NCBI RefSeq assembly: GCF_030373185.1
Contig: NZ_JAUCZH010000005.1
Location: forward strand, 62,001 to 126,000
From: Tabrizicola sp.
GTDB lineage: Bacteria > Pseudomonadota > Alphaproteobacteria > Rhodobacterales > Rhodobacteraceae
Direction of reading: 5' to 3'
DNA: 64,000 nt
Below, piece after piece: positions 18,469 to 27,163 of the stretch. How positions within the stretch are numbered: the stretch's first letter is position 1; each line of letters begins with the position of its first letter. The position numbers and the translations under genes are program-made. The notes beneath the pieces were generated by a model. That model had not been told where the DNA came from. It was given only the letters and a program-made list of their open reading frames with translations, and ran no database searches.

Positions 18469-19373
18469 AATGCGCCTCCGGTGCTGGCAATCTGGGCCGA
18501 GCGGACAAAATTGAAAGCGGGCTCACCCAGCGGTGCGCCCTTGCGCCATGCCAGACCGACCTGCACCGATGGCAGGTCGCCCGAAACATCGCGGATCTCG
18601 ATCCGGTCGCCTTCAAGCGACCAGGGTCGATAGACCAGGCTGGGCAGGATCGCCAGCCCGGCGCCAGTGGCGACGAGGGATCGCACCGCCTCCACACTCC
18701 GGGTTCGGAAGGCAATCGCGGGCTTCACGGGCAGGGCCGCAGTCAGGCGTCGGGTGGATTCCTCGATCTCGTCAACCATAAGCTGGATCAGCGGCTGGCC
18801 GGCCAGTTCCTCCAACGTGATGGTTTCCTGTTGCGCCAGCGGATGGCCAAGCGGCAACCACAGCCGGTAGGGCGAGACGACGAGGGTTTCGACGTTCAGC
18901 GCCAGACGGTCCTTGACCGACGAGGTCAGAAGGACGGCCACGTCCAGTTCACCCCCGATAAGCAGGTGTTGCAGGTAGTCGCCATTGTCCTCGATCACGT
19001 TCATCTCGATCTGGGGAAAGGCGCGGCGATAGCGGGCCAGAATGTCGGAAAGGACGTAACCGGCGACAAGGCTGGTGACGCCAAGCGACAAACGGCCGGT
19101 GGCAGCCTCGGCTTCAGCCTGAAAGGCAGTGCGGGCTGACGCGACATCGGCAAGGATCTTGCGGGCATGGCGCAGGAAGGCCGATCCCTTGTGGGTGATC
19201 AGCAGGCCGCGGGCCTGCCGGTCGAAAAGGCTGACGCCAAGGTCGTCTTCAAGGCTTCGGATCGCTTCCGTGACCGAAGACTGGCTGATTGACAGCGCCC
19301 GTGCAGCACCGGAAACGGAACCGGCCTCGGCGGCGGCGACGAAGAACTGCAGTTGGCGAAAGGTGAAGGCCAT
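18465..19373 (-). CDS. LysR-family transcriptional regulator
   Basis: The product is 302 aa. An N-terminal winged helix-turn-helix (FTFRQLQFFVAAAEAGSVSG, then ALSISQSSVTEAIRSLE) is followed by the periplasmic-binding-protein-like effector domain. It is the first gene of a minus-strand run leading into potD-potA-potB-potC and the aldehyde dehydrogenase, so it may control the transporter. The first 113 bases upstream separate it from a divergent DMT-type gene, which is another possible target. Confidence 0.92.
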   Translation of the reverse strand: MAFTFRQLQFFVAAAEAGSVSGAARALSISQSSVTEAIRSLEDDLGVSLFDRQARGLLITHKGSAFLRHARKILADVASARTAFQAEAEAATGRLSLGVTSLVAGYVLSDILARYRRAFPQIEMNVIEDNGDYLQHLLIGGELDVAVLLTSSVKDRLALNVETLVVSPYRLWLPLGHPLAQQETITLEELAGQPLIQLMVDEIEESTRRLTAALPVKPAIAFRTRSVEAVRSLVATGAGLAILPSLVYRPWSLEGDRIEIRDVSGDLPSVQVGLAWRKGAPLGEPAFNFVRSAQIASTGGAL

Positions 19374-19486
19374 TGGGTGCCAGAGTTGGATCTGTGCTCA
19401 ATGTGACCGAACCTGTGCGCAGGGCAAGGGTTGTTGCCGGCCCCGCCGGATGATCTGATGCCAAAAACAGCCTCGGAGGCGATGAC

Positions 19487-19921
19487 ATGTGGTGGGCGAT
19501 AGCGGCGGTGGCCCTTGGCGGAGTGGCGATTGCGGTACAGGCACCGATCAACGCAGCCTTGGGTCGGGGGCTTGGCGCACCGGTTCCGGCGGCAGCGATT
19601 TCCTTTGCGGTCGGGTTCGTGGCGCTGTTTGGCGTGTCGCTGCTGCAAGGGCAGGGCGGCGCCTATCTGAAGCTGGGGCAGGTGCCGATGTGGACGCTGG
19701 CCGGCGGACTTCTGGGTGCCTGGTTTGTGTTCGCTTCGGTCTGGGGGGTTGCGACCCTGGGCGTGGTGACATTGGTGGCGGCGATGGTTTTCGGGCAGAT
19801 GGCCGCCGCGCTGGTCATCGACACAACCGGGATCCTTGGCATGGCGGTGCGTGAGATCACGCTGACGCGGGTTGCGGCGGCCGGGCTGGTGCTGGCCGGG
19901 CTGGTGCTTTCGCGGTTCTAG
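19487..19921 (+). CDS. DMT-superfamily membrane protein (YdcZ/DUF606-like)
   Basis: This 144-aa, highly hydrophobic protein has about five membrane segments. It begins MWWAIAAVALGGVAIAVQAP and keeps the family's PINAALGRGLGAP-type loop. Members are half-size relatives of EamA transporters of unknown substrate. It diverges from the LysR gene by 113 bases. Its stop codon abuts the stop of urtE on the other strand with no spacer, leaving no room for a dedicated terminator. Confidence 0.85.
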   Translation: MWWAIAAVALGGVAIAVQAPINAALGRGLGAPVPAAAISFAVGFVALFGVSLLQGQGGAYLKLGQVPMWTLAGGLLGAWFVFASVWGVATLGVVTLVAAMVFGQMAAALVIDTTGILGMAVREITLTRVAAAGLVLAGLVLSRF

Positions 19922-20629
19922 CTAGACCGACACCTCCTTGTGAAGCTGGCCCTTGGCAAGGTCCGACTTGCGGCCCTGCAAGGCGACTGCGCCACGCCGG
20001 AAGACATAGACCTGATCGGCGCGGTTCCATGCAAAGTCGAAATATTGTTCGACCAGAATGATCGCCATGCTGCCCTTGCCCTTCAGATAGTCGACCACCT
20101 CACCGATCTGCTGGATGATGTTGGGTTGGATGCCTTCGGTCGGCTCATCCAGAAGCAAGACCTTGGGCTGCATGATCAGCGCCCGGGCGATGGCAAGTTG
20201 CTGTTGCTGGCCGCCGGAAAGGTCTCCGCCCCGGCGATGCAGGAAGGATTTCAGGATCGGGAACAGAGTGTAGACCTCATCGGGGATCTGATGCTGGGCC
20301 TTGGGAAGGACGGCGAAGGCGGTTTCCAGGTTCTCCCGCACGGTCAGGAGAGGGAAGATCATCCGGCCCTGCGGCACGATCGAAAGCCCGCGCCGGGCCA
20401 TGTCTTGCGCGCGCGCCACGGGCAGGCTCTCGCCGTCCAGCGTGACCCGCCCGCCCGACCGTGGATGGGTTCCCGCCAGCGCCTTCAGAAACGAGGTCTT
20501 GCCAACGCCGTTCGGCCCCATGATGCAGGTCACTTCGCCCGCTTTCGCGGCAAAGTCGATGCCGTGCAGGATCTGGCTGCCACCGTAATGCAGCGTGAGT
20601 CCGGTGGTTTCAAGCATGGTATCGGACAT
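19922..20629 (-). CDS. urtE: Urea ABC transporter ATP-binding protein UrtE
   Basis: The protein is 235 aa, with Walker A MGPNGVGKTSFLKAL, signature DLSGGQQQQLAIARAL and Walker B VLLLDEPTEGIQP. Together with UrtD it resembles the LivF/LivG pair, and the gene order urtABCDE fixes the assignment. It abuts urtD (shared base at 20629). It powers uptake of urea, and possibly other short amides, across the inner membrane. Confidence 0.93.
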   Translation of the reverse strand: MSDTMLETTGLTLHYGGSQILHGIDFAAKAGEVTCIMGPNGVGKTSFLKALAGTHPRSGGRVTLDGESLPVARAQDMARRGLSIVPQGRMIFPLLTVRENLETAFAVLPKAQHQIPDEVYTLFPILKSFLHRRGGDLSGGQQQQLAIARALIMQPKVLLLDEPTEGIQPNIIQQIGEVVDYLKGKGSMAIILVEQYFDFAWNRADQVYVFRRGAVALQGRKSDLAKGQLHKEVSV

Positions 20630-21372
20630 CAGCCGCGCCCCAGGTAAACGCTGATCACTTGCGGATCGCGGGTGACGTGATCAAGCGAGCCTTCCGCCAG
20701 CACGCTGCCTTCGTGCAGGACTGTCACCCGGCAGTTCAGGCGTCGGATGAACTCCATGTCATGTTCGACCACCACCACGGCGCGGGTCTTGGCAAGGCTG
20801 ACCAGCAGCGCTGTCGTGTGCTCGCGTTCCGCCGGTGTCATGCCCGCGGCGGGCTCATCCACCAACAGCAGGCGCGGTTCCTGCGCCAGAAGCATGGCGA
20901 TTTCCAGCCATTGCTTCTGGCCATGGCTCAGTTCGCCGGATTTGCGTTGGAGATGATCGCCAAGACCGACCTCGTCGGCCAGTTCCCGGACCCGGGCAAG
21001 ATCGGATTGCCTTGGCTTACAGAACAGCACACGCCAAGGGCTGCGTGGAGCTTTCAGGGCAAGGATCAGGTTAGCCTCGACGGTCTGGTCCTCAAACACG
21101 GTGGGGCGCTGGAACTTGCGTCCGACCCCCTCGCGCGCAATCTGCGCCTCGTTCATGCCCAGCAGGGACAGCGACCGTTCGCCAAAGCTGACGGTGCCGG
21201 CGTCGGGGCGGGTCTTGCCGGTAACGATATCCATGAAAGTGGTCTTGCCCGCGCCATTGGGGCCGATGATGGCGCGCAGCTCCGCCGCGCCGATCGAAAA
21301 GGACAGATTGTTGATCGCGCGGAAGCCGTCGAAGGTGACAGAGACGCCGGACACTTCCAGAAGGGCTGTCAT
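20629..21372 (-). CDS. urtD: Urea ABC transporter ATP-binding protein UrtD
   Basis: The protein is 247 aa, with Walker A IGPNGAGKTTFMDIVTGKTR and signature ELSHGQKQWLEIAMLL, whose SHGQKQ variant is typical of UrtD/LivG. LLLVDEPAAGMTPAE is the Walker B region. It overlaps urtC by 4 bases. It is the second ATPase of the urea importer. Confidence 0.94.
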   Translation of the reverse strand: MTALLEVSGVSVTFDGFRAINNLSFSIGAAELRAIIGPNGAGKTTFMDIVTGKTRPDAGTVSFGERSLSLLGMNEAQIAREGVGRKFQRPTVFEDQTVEANLILALKAPRSPWRVLFCKPRQSDLARVRELADEVGLGDHLQRKSGELSHGQKQWLEIAMLLAQEPRLLLVDEPAAGMTPAEREHTTALLVSLAKTRAVVVVEHDMEFIRRLNCRVTVLHEGSVLAEGSLDHVTRDPQVISVYLGRG

Positions 21373-22673
21373 TGCTGCGCCTCCTGCTCTTGCAGGCTGC
21401 CGTCATCAGGGCCAAGGGGCGCGCCCTTGCGGTCTGGTGTGCGCAGGTTCTGGAACCGGTCGAAAAGCCCGCCGATGCCCTTTGGCGCGAAAAGCGTGAC
21501 GGCGACGAAGGCAAGACCAAGGATCACCAGCCACCAGTTCACCCAAGACAGCGCCACCGGCCCGAAGGCGATGTCGGGCAGGCGGCCCGAGGTGAAGAGC
21601 GACGACAGAAGCGAAACGAAAGCCGCGCCGATCACCGCGCCGTAAAGCCGCCCGCGCCCGCCGATGGCGACCCAGACCGCAAGGTAGATCGATGCGATGG
21701 GTGCCAGTTCCGCCGGATTGATGATGCCCGCCTGCGGGTAGTAAAGGACTCCCGCGATTGCCGCGATCAGGGCAGTCAGGGTAAACAGGAACAGCTTGTA
21801 GACCTCGACCGGGTAGCCAAGAAACCGCACCCGCGCCTCATCGTCCCGGATCGCCCGGATCACTGATCCGAACTTCCCGGACACGACCCATGAAAGCGTC
21901 AGGTAACCAAGGCCCAAGGCAAGAGCCGAGGCCCAGAAGAACCAGATCGAGACGATATCCTGCGACGTGCCATCAAGCCCCGGCAGATTTTGCAGGCCGG
22001 AAAGCCCGTTGTTGCCTCGCAGGCCAGAGTCGTTCTGGAACAGGTAAAGCGCCAGGGCCAGCGTCATCGCCTGCGTCAGGATCGACAGGTAGACGCCAGT
22101 CACCCGGCTGCGGAAGGCCAGCCAGCCGAAGACCAGGGCAAGGGTGCCGGGGACGGCCAGAGCGAGGCTGAGTTGCAGCGGAAGGGAATGCGCCAAGCTC
22201 CAGATCAGCGGCAGGTCGGACGAGCCGACGACGCCGAAAATCTGGGTGGCGATGCCTTGCGATATCTCTTCGGGCGTTGCGGGCAGGCCACCTTGCGACA
22301 ACGCCGTGACCACGATTTCCTCGGTCCGGGCATACATCAGCCACATGCCGATCATGTAGCCGCCAAGCGCGAAGAAGGCCATGTGGCCAAGCGACAGGAT
22401 GCCGGCGTAACCCCAGATCAGGTCCATCGCGAGCGCGACGAGGCAAAGGCAAAGGGTCTTGCCGAGCGTCTTGACGAAGGAGGTGGAGATGACGCCCGCA
22501 CCAAAAGCCTCGGACATGAGCGTCACGGCAAGGGTAAAGGCCGCAAGGCAGGCGATGAAGATCAGCACCGAGGGGTTGCGGGCGAAGAGGCTGGGGCTGT
22601 CGGTGAAGGCGGGGGGTTTCACACCCCCCGCACCCCCCGTGGGATATTTCCGGACAGATGAAGGCGAGGTCAT
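21369..22673 (-). CDS. urtC: Urea ABC transporter permease UrtC
   Basis: The protein is 434 aa from the ATG at 22673, which has GGGAG about 10 bases upstream inside the urtB 3' end. About ten membrane segments follow, with LSLGHMAFFALGGYMIGMWL typical of LivM/UrtC. The first 35 residues are unusual: they are translated from a half-copy of the dispersed palindromic repeat (SSVRKYPTGGAGGVKPP). The next in-frame ATG (Met53) would remove the first membrane helix, so the repeat-encoded leader is probably translated, unless an internal GTG is used. It forms the channel with UrtB. Confidence 0.92.
   Translation of the reverse strand: MTSPSSVRKYPTGGAGGVKPPAFTDSPSLFARNPSVLIFIACLAAFTLAVTLMSEAFGAGVISTSFVKTLGKTLCLCLVALAMDLIWGYAGILSLGHMAFFALGGYMIGMWLMYARTEEIVVTALSQGGLPATPEEISQGIATQIFGVVGSSDLPLIWSLAHSLPLQLSLALAVPGTLALVFGWLAFRSRVTGVYLSILTQAMTLALALYLFQNDSGLRGNNGLSGLQNLPGLDGTSQDIVSIWFFWASALALGLGYLTLSWVVSGKFGSVIRAIRDDEARVRFLGYPVEVYKLFLFTLTALIAAIAGVLYYPQAGIINPAELAPIASIYLAVWVAIGGRGRLYGAVIGAAFVSLLSSLFTSGRLPDIAFGPVALSWVNWWLVILGLAFVAVTLFAPKGIGGLFDRFQNLRTPDRKGAPLGPDDGSLQEQEAQQ
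22619..22663 (-). repeat. Dispersed palindromic repeat, copy 2 (right half only, inside urtC)
   Basis: Reading the minus strand gives TTCATCTGTCC, AAATATCCC and then G-rich blocks, the same order as the right half of copy 1 (14908-14935). It lies within the 5' coding part of urtC and keeps the frame open. Confidence 0.8.
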
Positions 22674-22677
22674 GGGA

Positions 22678-24621
22678 TCAATCTCCCGCTGCGCGGCCGC
22701 GGAGGGCGATGATCCCCCGGGGGCGGAACTGGATGAAAAGGATGATGAAGAGGATCATGTAGGTCTGAGCCGCAAGGGTGTTGGAGGGGTTCAGGAACTC
22801 GATCAGCTTTTGCAGGCTTCCGATCATCGTGGCCCCGGCCAGGGTTCCCCAGACGTTGCCGACGCCGCCGACGACGACGGTCATGAAGGATTGGACGATG
22901 TAGTCGGCGCCCATTTCCGAGGTGACCTTTGCGTAAAGGCCGATGGCGACCCCCGCGATGCCGGCGATGCCGGAGCCGAGACCGAAGGTCAGCATGTTGA
23001 TGCGGTCGGGGTTGATGCCCATGCTTGCCGCCATTGCGGGGTTTTGCGTGACGGCACGAACCTCCAGCCCAAGGCGGGTGCGCTTCATCAGGTAGAGGAA
23101 GAACATCAGGAACACGAGGGCGAGGACGAAAATCGCGATGCGGATGTAGCTGATCGACACCACGTCGTTGAAGGTGAGCGAGCCGTCGAGCCATCCCGGC
23201 GCGGTCAGGGGGCGTGCCTGGGTTCCGAAGACGTTCTTCAGGATCTGTTGCAGCGCGATCGAGATGCCGAAGGTGGCCAGAAGCGTCTCCAGCGGGCGTT
23301 TGTAGAGGTGGCGGATGACAAGGCGTTCCATCGCCACCCCCGCGCCGAAGGTCACCACGAAGGCAAGGGGGAGGGCGATGAGGATCGACAGAGTGTAGTC
23401 CGGCACGAAAAGTTGCACCACAAAGCCGGTATAGGCGCCCATGGTGATGAACTCGCCATGGGCCATGTTGATCACGCCCATCACGCCGAAGGTGATGGCA
23501 AGGCCGATGGCGGCAAGAAAGAAGATTGCCGCCAGCGACAGGGCGTCAAGGCCAAGGTCGGCGGCCTGCATGACGCTGACCTTGCGGTCGATGCGGGTGA
23601 GGGCAGCGCGGGCGGCATCGGTGACGGTTGGGTCCGGTTCAACATAGACGTCGAAGAAACGATGCGCGGCGAGGGCGGCCTTCGCCTCATCATCGGTGGC
23701 GGCGGCGGCGACAGTACCTGCGGCCTCAAGCGCGGTATAGGCGCGGTCACGGGCAGCCTGGGTGTTCAGCTCGGCCACCGGGATGCCACCGATGGTGCCA
23801 TTGACGACATTTGCCAGAAGCGCATCGCGCTGCTCTTGCAAGGTCAGGCGGGCCGGGGCGAGGTTGGCTGCGACCAGCAGAGCATAGGCTTCTGAATCGT
23901 TCAGGTCGCGGCCAATGGTCAGACTGCGGGCGACGTTCTGGCCCTGAGGCGCGCCCGCGCCCGCGATGCGCGTCGTGGCAACAAGCGGGTTCAGTGCCGC
24001 GCGCACATCCAGCGCGGTGTCGGAGCCAAGGCTTTCGATTGCCGCAACCCGGGCTTCCGGGTCGGGGTCGAAGCGCAGGGTCAGGAATCGTTCGAGGCGC
24101 TGTTTCTGGGCTTTCAGTGCGGGGTCGGTCTCTGTCTCGATCGCGGCGCGGAGGGGTTCCAACGTCTCGGCCGTGGGGTCGCGGGCGATCGAGGTCAGCG
24201 CGGCGGCGCGGCGGGCAGGATCGGGGTCGGTCAGGGTGAACTGGACGAGGGCGGCGGCGATCAGGCCACGGACACCGGCGTTGGGCTTCAGCTCGGTCAG
24301 GTCGGCCTTGGTGGCGGTGCCAGCGGGGGTGCCATCCAGCGCGGAAAGGCTGAGACCGTCACCGTCAGGTGTGGCCAGCAAGAGGGCGTTGTCGGCTTTT
24401 CGGATCACCAGCCGCTTGTCGGCCCAGGCCGAAAGGATATCATCGGCCATCGGGTCGCCGCTGGCGGCAAGTGCCGTGATCACCGGCCCGATGGTCTGGC
24501 GTGACGGCTTTTCGATCTGGTCACGGTTTTCGGCGATGATCTGCGCCGCCTGGCCTTCGGCAAAGGCAAGCGCGGGCGCAAGCCAAAGGGTGGCCGCGAC
24601 GATAAGGGCGGTCAATCGCAT
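22678..24621 (-). CDS. urtB: Urea ABC transporter permease UrtB
   Basis: The protein is 647 aa. A signal peptide (LIVAATLWLAPALAFAEG) is followed by an extracytoplasmic region of about 320 residues containing HEAT-like helical pairs (PARRAAALTSIARDPTAET and similar). The LivH-type membrane part follows from about residue 350, with MAHGEFITMGAYTGFV. This long N-terminal domain is normal for UrtB and distinguishes it from LivH. urtC follows 4 bases later. Confidence 0.94.
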   Translation of the reverse strand: MRLTALIVAATLWLAPALAFAEGQAAQIIAENRDQIEKPSRQTIGPVITALAASGDPMADDILSAWADKRLVIRKADNALLLATPDGDGLSLSALDGTPAGTATKADLTELKPNAGVRGLIAAALVQFTLTDPDPARRAAALTSIARDPTAETLEPLRAAIETETDPALKAQKQRLERFLTLRFDPDPEARVAAIESLGSDTALDVRAALNPLVATTRIAGAGAPQGQNVARSLTIGRDLNDSEAYALLVAANLAPARLTLQEQRDALLANVVNGTIGGIPVAELNTQAARDRAYTALEAAGTVAAAATDDEAKAALAAHRFFDVYVEPDPTVTDAARAALTRIDRKVSVMQAADLGLDALSLAAIFFLAAIGLAITFGVMGVINMAHGEFITMGAYTGFVVQLFVPDYTLSILIALPLAFVVTFGAGVAMERLVIRHLYKRPLETLLATFGISIALQQILKNVFGTQARPLTAPGWLDGSLTFNDVVSISYIRIAIFVLALVFLMFFLYLMKRTRLGLEVRAVTQNPAMAASMGINPDRINMLTFGLGSGIAGIAGVAIGLYAKVTSEMGADYIVQSFMTVVVGGVGNVWGTLAGATMIGSLQKLIEFLNPSNTLAAQTYMILFIILFIQFRPRGIIALRGRAAGD

Positions 24622-24678
24622 GGGACTTCCGGTGACTTGAGGTGGCGCGGGAGGGGCTTCCCCCTCCCGGCTGTGAGG

Positions 24679-25971
24679 TCAGTAGTTCGACTTCAACTGC
24701 ACGCAGGTCTGCGTTTCGGTGTTGTACATCCCGCATTTCAGCTCGGCCCAGTCGGCCTCCAGCACGGCCGATTCCGGCAGATAGTCGGTCCAGGCGTCGC
24801 CTGGGACCGGGTCGGTCTGGCTGATGATGTCGAACTGGCCATCGGCGCGGATCTCGCCGATCAGCACGGGCTTGGTCAGGTGGTGGTTGGGCAGCATCTT
24901 GGCCATCCCGCCGGTCAGGTTCGGGAATTCCTGCCCGATCATCGCGGCGGACACCGCGTCAACATCTGTCGTCCCTGCGGCGGTGACCGCGTTCACCCAC
25001 ATGTTGAAGCCGATGTAATGCGCTTCCATCGGGTCGTTGGTGACGCGGGCATCGTCCTTGATGAAGGCCTTCCACGCGGCGATGAAGGCCGCGTTTTCCG
25101 GGGTATCGGCCGACATGAAGTAGTTCCAGGCGGCCAGATGCCCGGCGAGGTTGGTGGTGTCGAGGCCCGAAAGCTCTTCTTCCCCGACCGAGAAGGCGAC
25201 AACCGGCAGCGTGTCGGCAGTGACGCCGGCGGCCGCGAGTTCCTTGTAGAAGCCGATGTTGGCATCGCCGTTGATGGTGGAGATGACGCCGACCTTCTTG
25301 CCATCCGCCCCCAGCGCCACCACGTCGCCCACGATCTTCGACCAGTCGGAATGACCGAAGGGGGTGTAGTTGACGAAGATGTCTTCCTTCGGGATGCCCT
25401 TGGAGATCAGGTAGGCCTCGAGAATGTTGTTCGTGGTGCGCGGATAGACATAGTCGGTGCCGAGAAGGGCGAATTTGGTGACGCCCAGTTCCTCAAGGTA
25501 GTAGTCCACCGCCGGGATCGCCTGCTGGTTCGGGGCGGCGCCGGTGTAGAACACGTTCTTCGACGATTCCTCGCCTTCGTATTGCACAGGATAGAACAGA
25601 AGGCCGTTCAGCTCTTCGATCACCGGCAGCACGGACTTGCGCGACACCGAGGTCCAGCAGCCGAACATCACGTCGACGTTCGATACGGTCAGCAGTTCCC
25701 GCGCCTTTTCCGCAAAAAGCGGCCAATCCGAGGCCGGGTCAACGACCACCGCCTCAAGCTGTTTGCCCAGAAGGCCACCCTTGGCGTTCTGCGCTTCGAT
25801 CAGCATCAGCATGGTGTCTTTCAGCGTGGTTTCCGAAATTGCCATCGTCCCGGACAGCGAATGTAGCACGCCGACCTTGATCGTCTCGCCTTGCGCAAAG
25901 GAAATGCGTGGCAGCGAGAGGGCAGCAGCAGCGGCGGCGCTGGTCAAAAGTGTGCGTCTGGTCAAATTCAT
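24679..25971 (-). CDS. urtA: Urea ABC transporter substrate-binding protein UrtA
   Basis: I placed the start at 25971 (430 aa): GGGGAT precedes it and it opens a twin-arginine-like signal (MNLTRRTLLTSAAAAAALSL, then PRISFAQ). The mature part has IKVGVLHSLSGTMAISE and LLFYPVQYEGEESSKNVFY, both characteristic of UrtA rather than branched-chain amino-acid binding proteins. It delivers urea to UrtBC. It is the first gene of the operon, so regulation is expected in the 301 bases upstream, where an NtrC-like site can be seen. Confidence 0.94.
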   Translation of the reverse strand: MNLTRRTLLTSAAAAAALSLPRISFAQGETIKVGVLHSLSGTMAISETTLKDTMLMLIEAQNAKGGLLGKQLEAVVVDPASDWPLFAEKARELLTVSNVDVMFGCWTSVSRKSVLPVIEELNGLLFYPVQYEGEESSKNVFYTGAAPNQQAIPAVDYYLEELGVTKFALLGTDYVYPRTTNNILEAYLISKGIPKEDIFVNYTPFGHSDWSKIVGDVVALGADGKKVGVISTINGDANIGFYKELAAAGVTADTLPVVAFSVGEEELSGLDTTNLAGHLAAWNYFMSADTPENAAFIAAWKAFIKDDARVTNDPMEAHYIGFNMWVNAVTAAGTTDVDAVSAAMIGQEFPNLTGGMAKMLPNHHLTKPVLIGEIRADGQFDIISQTDPVPGDAWTDYLPESAVLEADWAELKCGMYNTETQTCVQLKSNY

Positions 25972-26051
25972 GTCGTGATCCCCTGTCACTTGGCCGCCTC
26001 TGGCCCTTCCATTCCGCGGAAGATGCGCCATATCTGGACGGCAACCCTGGT

Positions 26052-26068
26052 TGCACCCGTGCGGTGGT
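26052..26068 (-). promoter_or_regulatory. Possible NtrC-type binding site upstream of urtA
   Basis: TGCACC-N5-GGTGGT matches 10 of the 12 fixed positions of the enteric NtrC consensus TGCACC-N5-GGTGCA. It lies about 80-97 bases upstream of urtA. Between site and gene, the minus strand has TGGCGC-N5-CCGC, whose GG and GC are spaced as in sigma-54 promoters but which otherwise fits poorly. Nitrogen control of urt operons is common. The rest of 25972-26272 shows no gene. Confidence 0.4.
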
Positions 26069-26272
26069 GATGTCCTCCAAGACCTGTCGCCACCGCACAC
26101 CCCGGCCATCAAAAGGCCGTGCAGGTGCAGCAGAGGCCAAGGGGGGGCTTGCGGCAATGTCAGGCGGGCTGGCGCGGCGCGTTTGGCGTCGTTTGCCGCT
26201 TTATTCGGCAGGATTCTGCGGCGCAGCGCGGTTTTGCGGCAGTTGCGAAGAGTGGGGCGGCCCGTGCCGGAG

Positions 26273-26617
26273 CTAACTGGCGGTCCAGTGTCCCGAGCCA
26301 ATCGCTGACCAGCCCGGTGCGAGGGGGGGTGGGGGTGGCCCCGAATCCTGCCAGAACTGAAGCCGGATGTGGTCTGGCAGACCGGGCGCATCGGCCAGAG
26401 CAACCACTGTCCAGATCAGGTGGAACCCGTCTTCCAGCAGACCTTCGGCGTAAAAGGTGATCTCTTCGGCCTCCAGTGCCTCGGTCGGTTGGTCGTCCCA
26501 ACCCTGCGCGTCACCCCAGAACACCAGCGCCTCGATCTCGCGCTGTTTGCGGGCAAGGGCCGCCAGCGGGGCGAGGAAGGTCTGGATCGGGGTCGGTTCC
26601 GGTTTGCGCTGGGTCAA
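26273..26617 (-). CDS. Small conserved-looking hypothetical protein
   Basis: The 114-aa acidic product opens with a Pro/Thr-rich stretch followed by a helix (LAPLAALARKQREIEALVFW). It has a strand-like FYAEGLLEDGFHLIWTVVAL and a Pro-rich linker (about residues 92-98) near the end. No membrane segment or motif is recognised. It lies 302 bases upstream of urtA on the same strand and is divergent from the OsmC-like gene. The codon pattern supports coding. Confidence 0.6.
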   Translation of the reverse strand: MTQRKPEPTPIQTFLAPLAALARKQREIEALVFWGDAQGWDDQPTEALEAEEITFYAEGLLEDGFHLIWTVVALADAPGLPDHIRLQFWQDSGPPPPPLAPGWSAIGSGHWTAS

Positions 26618-26704
26618 GGCATGGCTCCTTCAAGGGGCGCATTGTTCTTGTCCGGGCGGTTGACTGTCAATGGACGCCATGGATAGGCAAGGCAGGGGTG
26701 TGAC

Positions 26705-27103
26705 ATGCAATACCAAGTGACCGCCCGCCGGGTGGACGCGACCGGAAGTTTGGCAATGGCGCATGGGGCCGAGGTGGCGCTGGGAACGGATCTTGCCGGG
26801 CGGCCCGAGGCGATGAACCCGGTGGAACTGCTGCTGTCCGCCTTGGCGGCCTGCATGATCAAGGGGGTTGAACGGGTGTCTCCGATGCTGGACTTCGCCT
26901 TTGACGGGGTCGAGGTCCGGTTGCAGGCGGAACGGCAGGATGCCCCGCCAAAGCTGGTGTCGATCAGCTATGAGATCATCGTCGCGACCGATGAACGGGG
27001 ACCGAGGCTTGACCTTCTGCACCGCAACATCCTGAAATACGGAACGATTTCGAACACGCTGGCGGGGGCGGTGCCGCTGACCGGGACAATCAGGCGGGCT
27101 TGA
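26705..27103 (+). CDS. OsmC-family protein lacking the second cysteine
   Basis: The product is 132 aa. GRPEAMNPVELLLSALAACM contains the first conserved Cys region of OsmC/Ohr proteins, which normally reduce organic hydroperoxides with two cysteines. At the position where families usually have a Cys (often CPVS or CPIS before NTL), this protein reads KYGTISNTL, and I see no other Cys. Thiol peroxidase activity by the usual two-Cys route is therefore doubtful. It is monocistronic and is divergent from the small hypothetical gene. Confidence 0.85.
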   Translation: MQYQVTARRVDATGSLAMAHGAEVALGTDLAGRPEAMNPVELLLSALAACMIKGVERVSPMLDFAFDGVEVRLQAERQDAPPKLVSISYEIIVATDERGPRLDLLHRNILKYGTISNTLAGAVPLTGTIRRA

Positions 27104-27163
27104 TGTGCCGAGGATCAGCGGGAACTCCGGTTTAAGCTTGGGCCAAGGTTCTGCCCTTGGCGT

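Noticed and set aside
22459-23895. Plus-strand open frame of 478 aa over urtB and urtC
   Set aside because: Asp/Gly/His-rich antisense frame of two well-supported genes.
24637-25866. Long plus-strand open frame (409 aa) across urtA
   Set aside because: Antisense shadow of a high-GC gene; Arg/Gly/His-rich, without ribosome site or recognisable domain.
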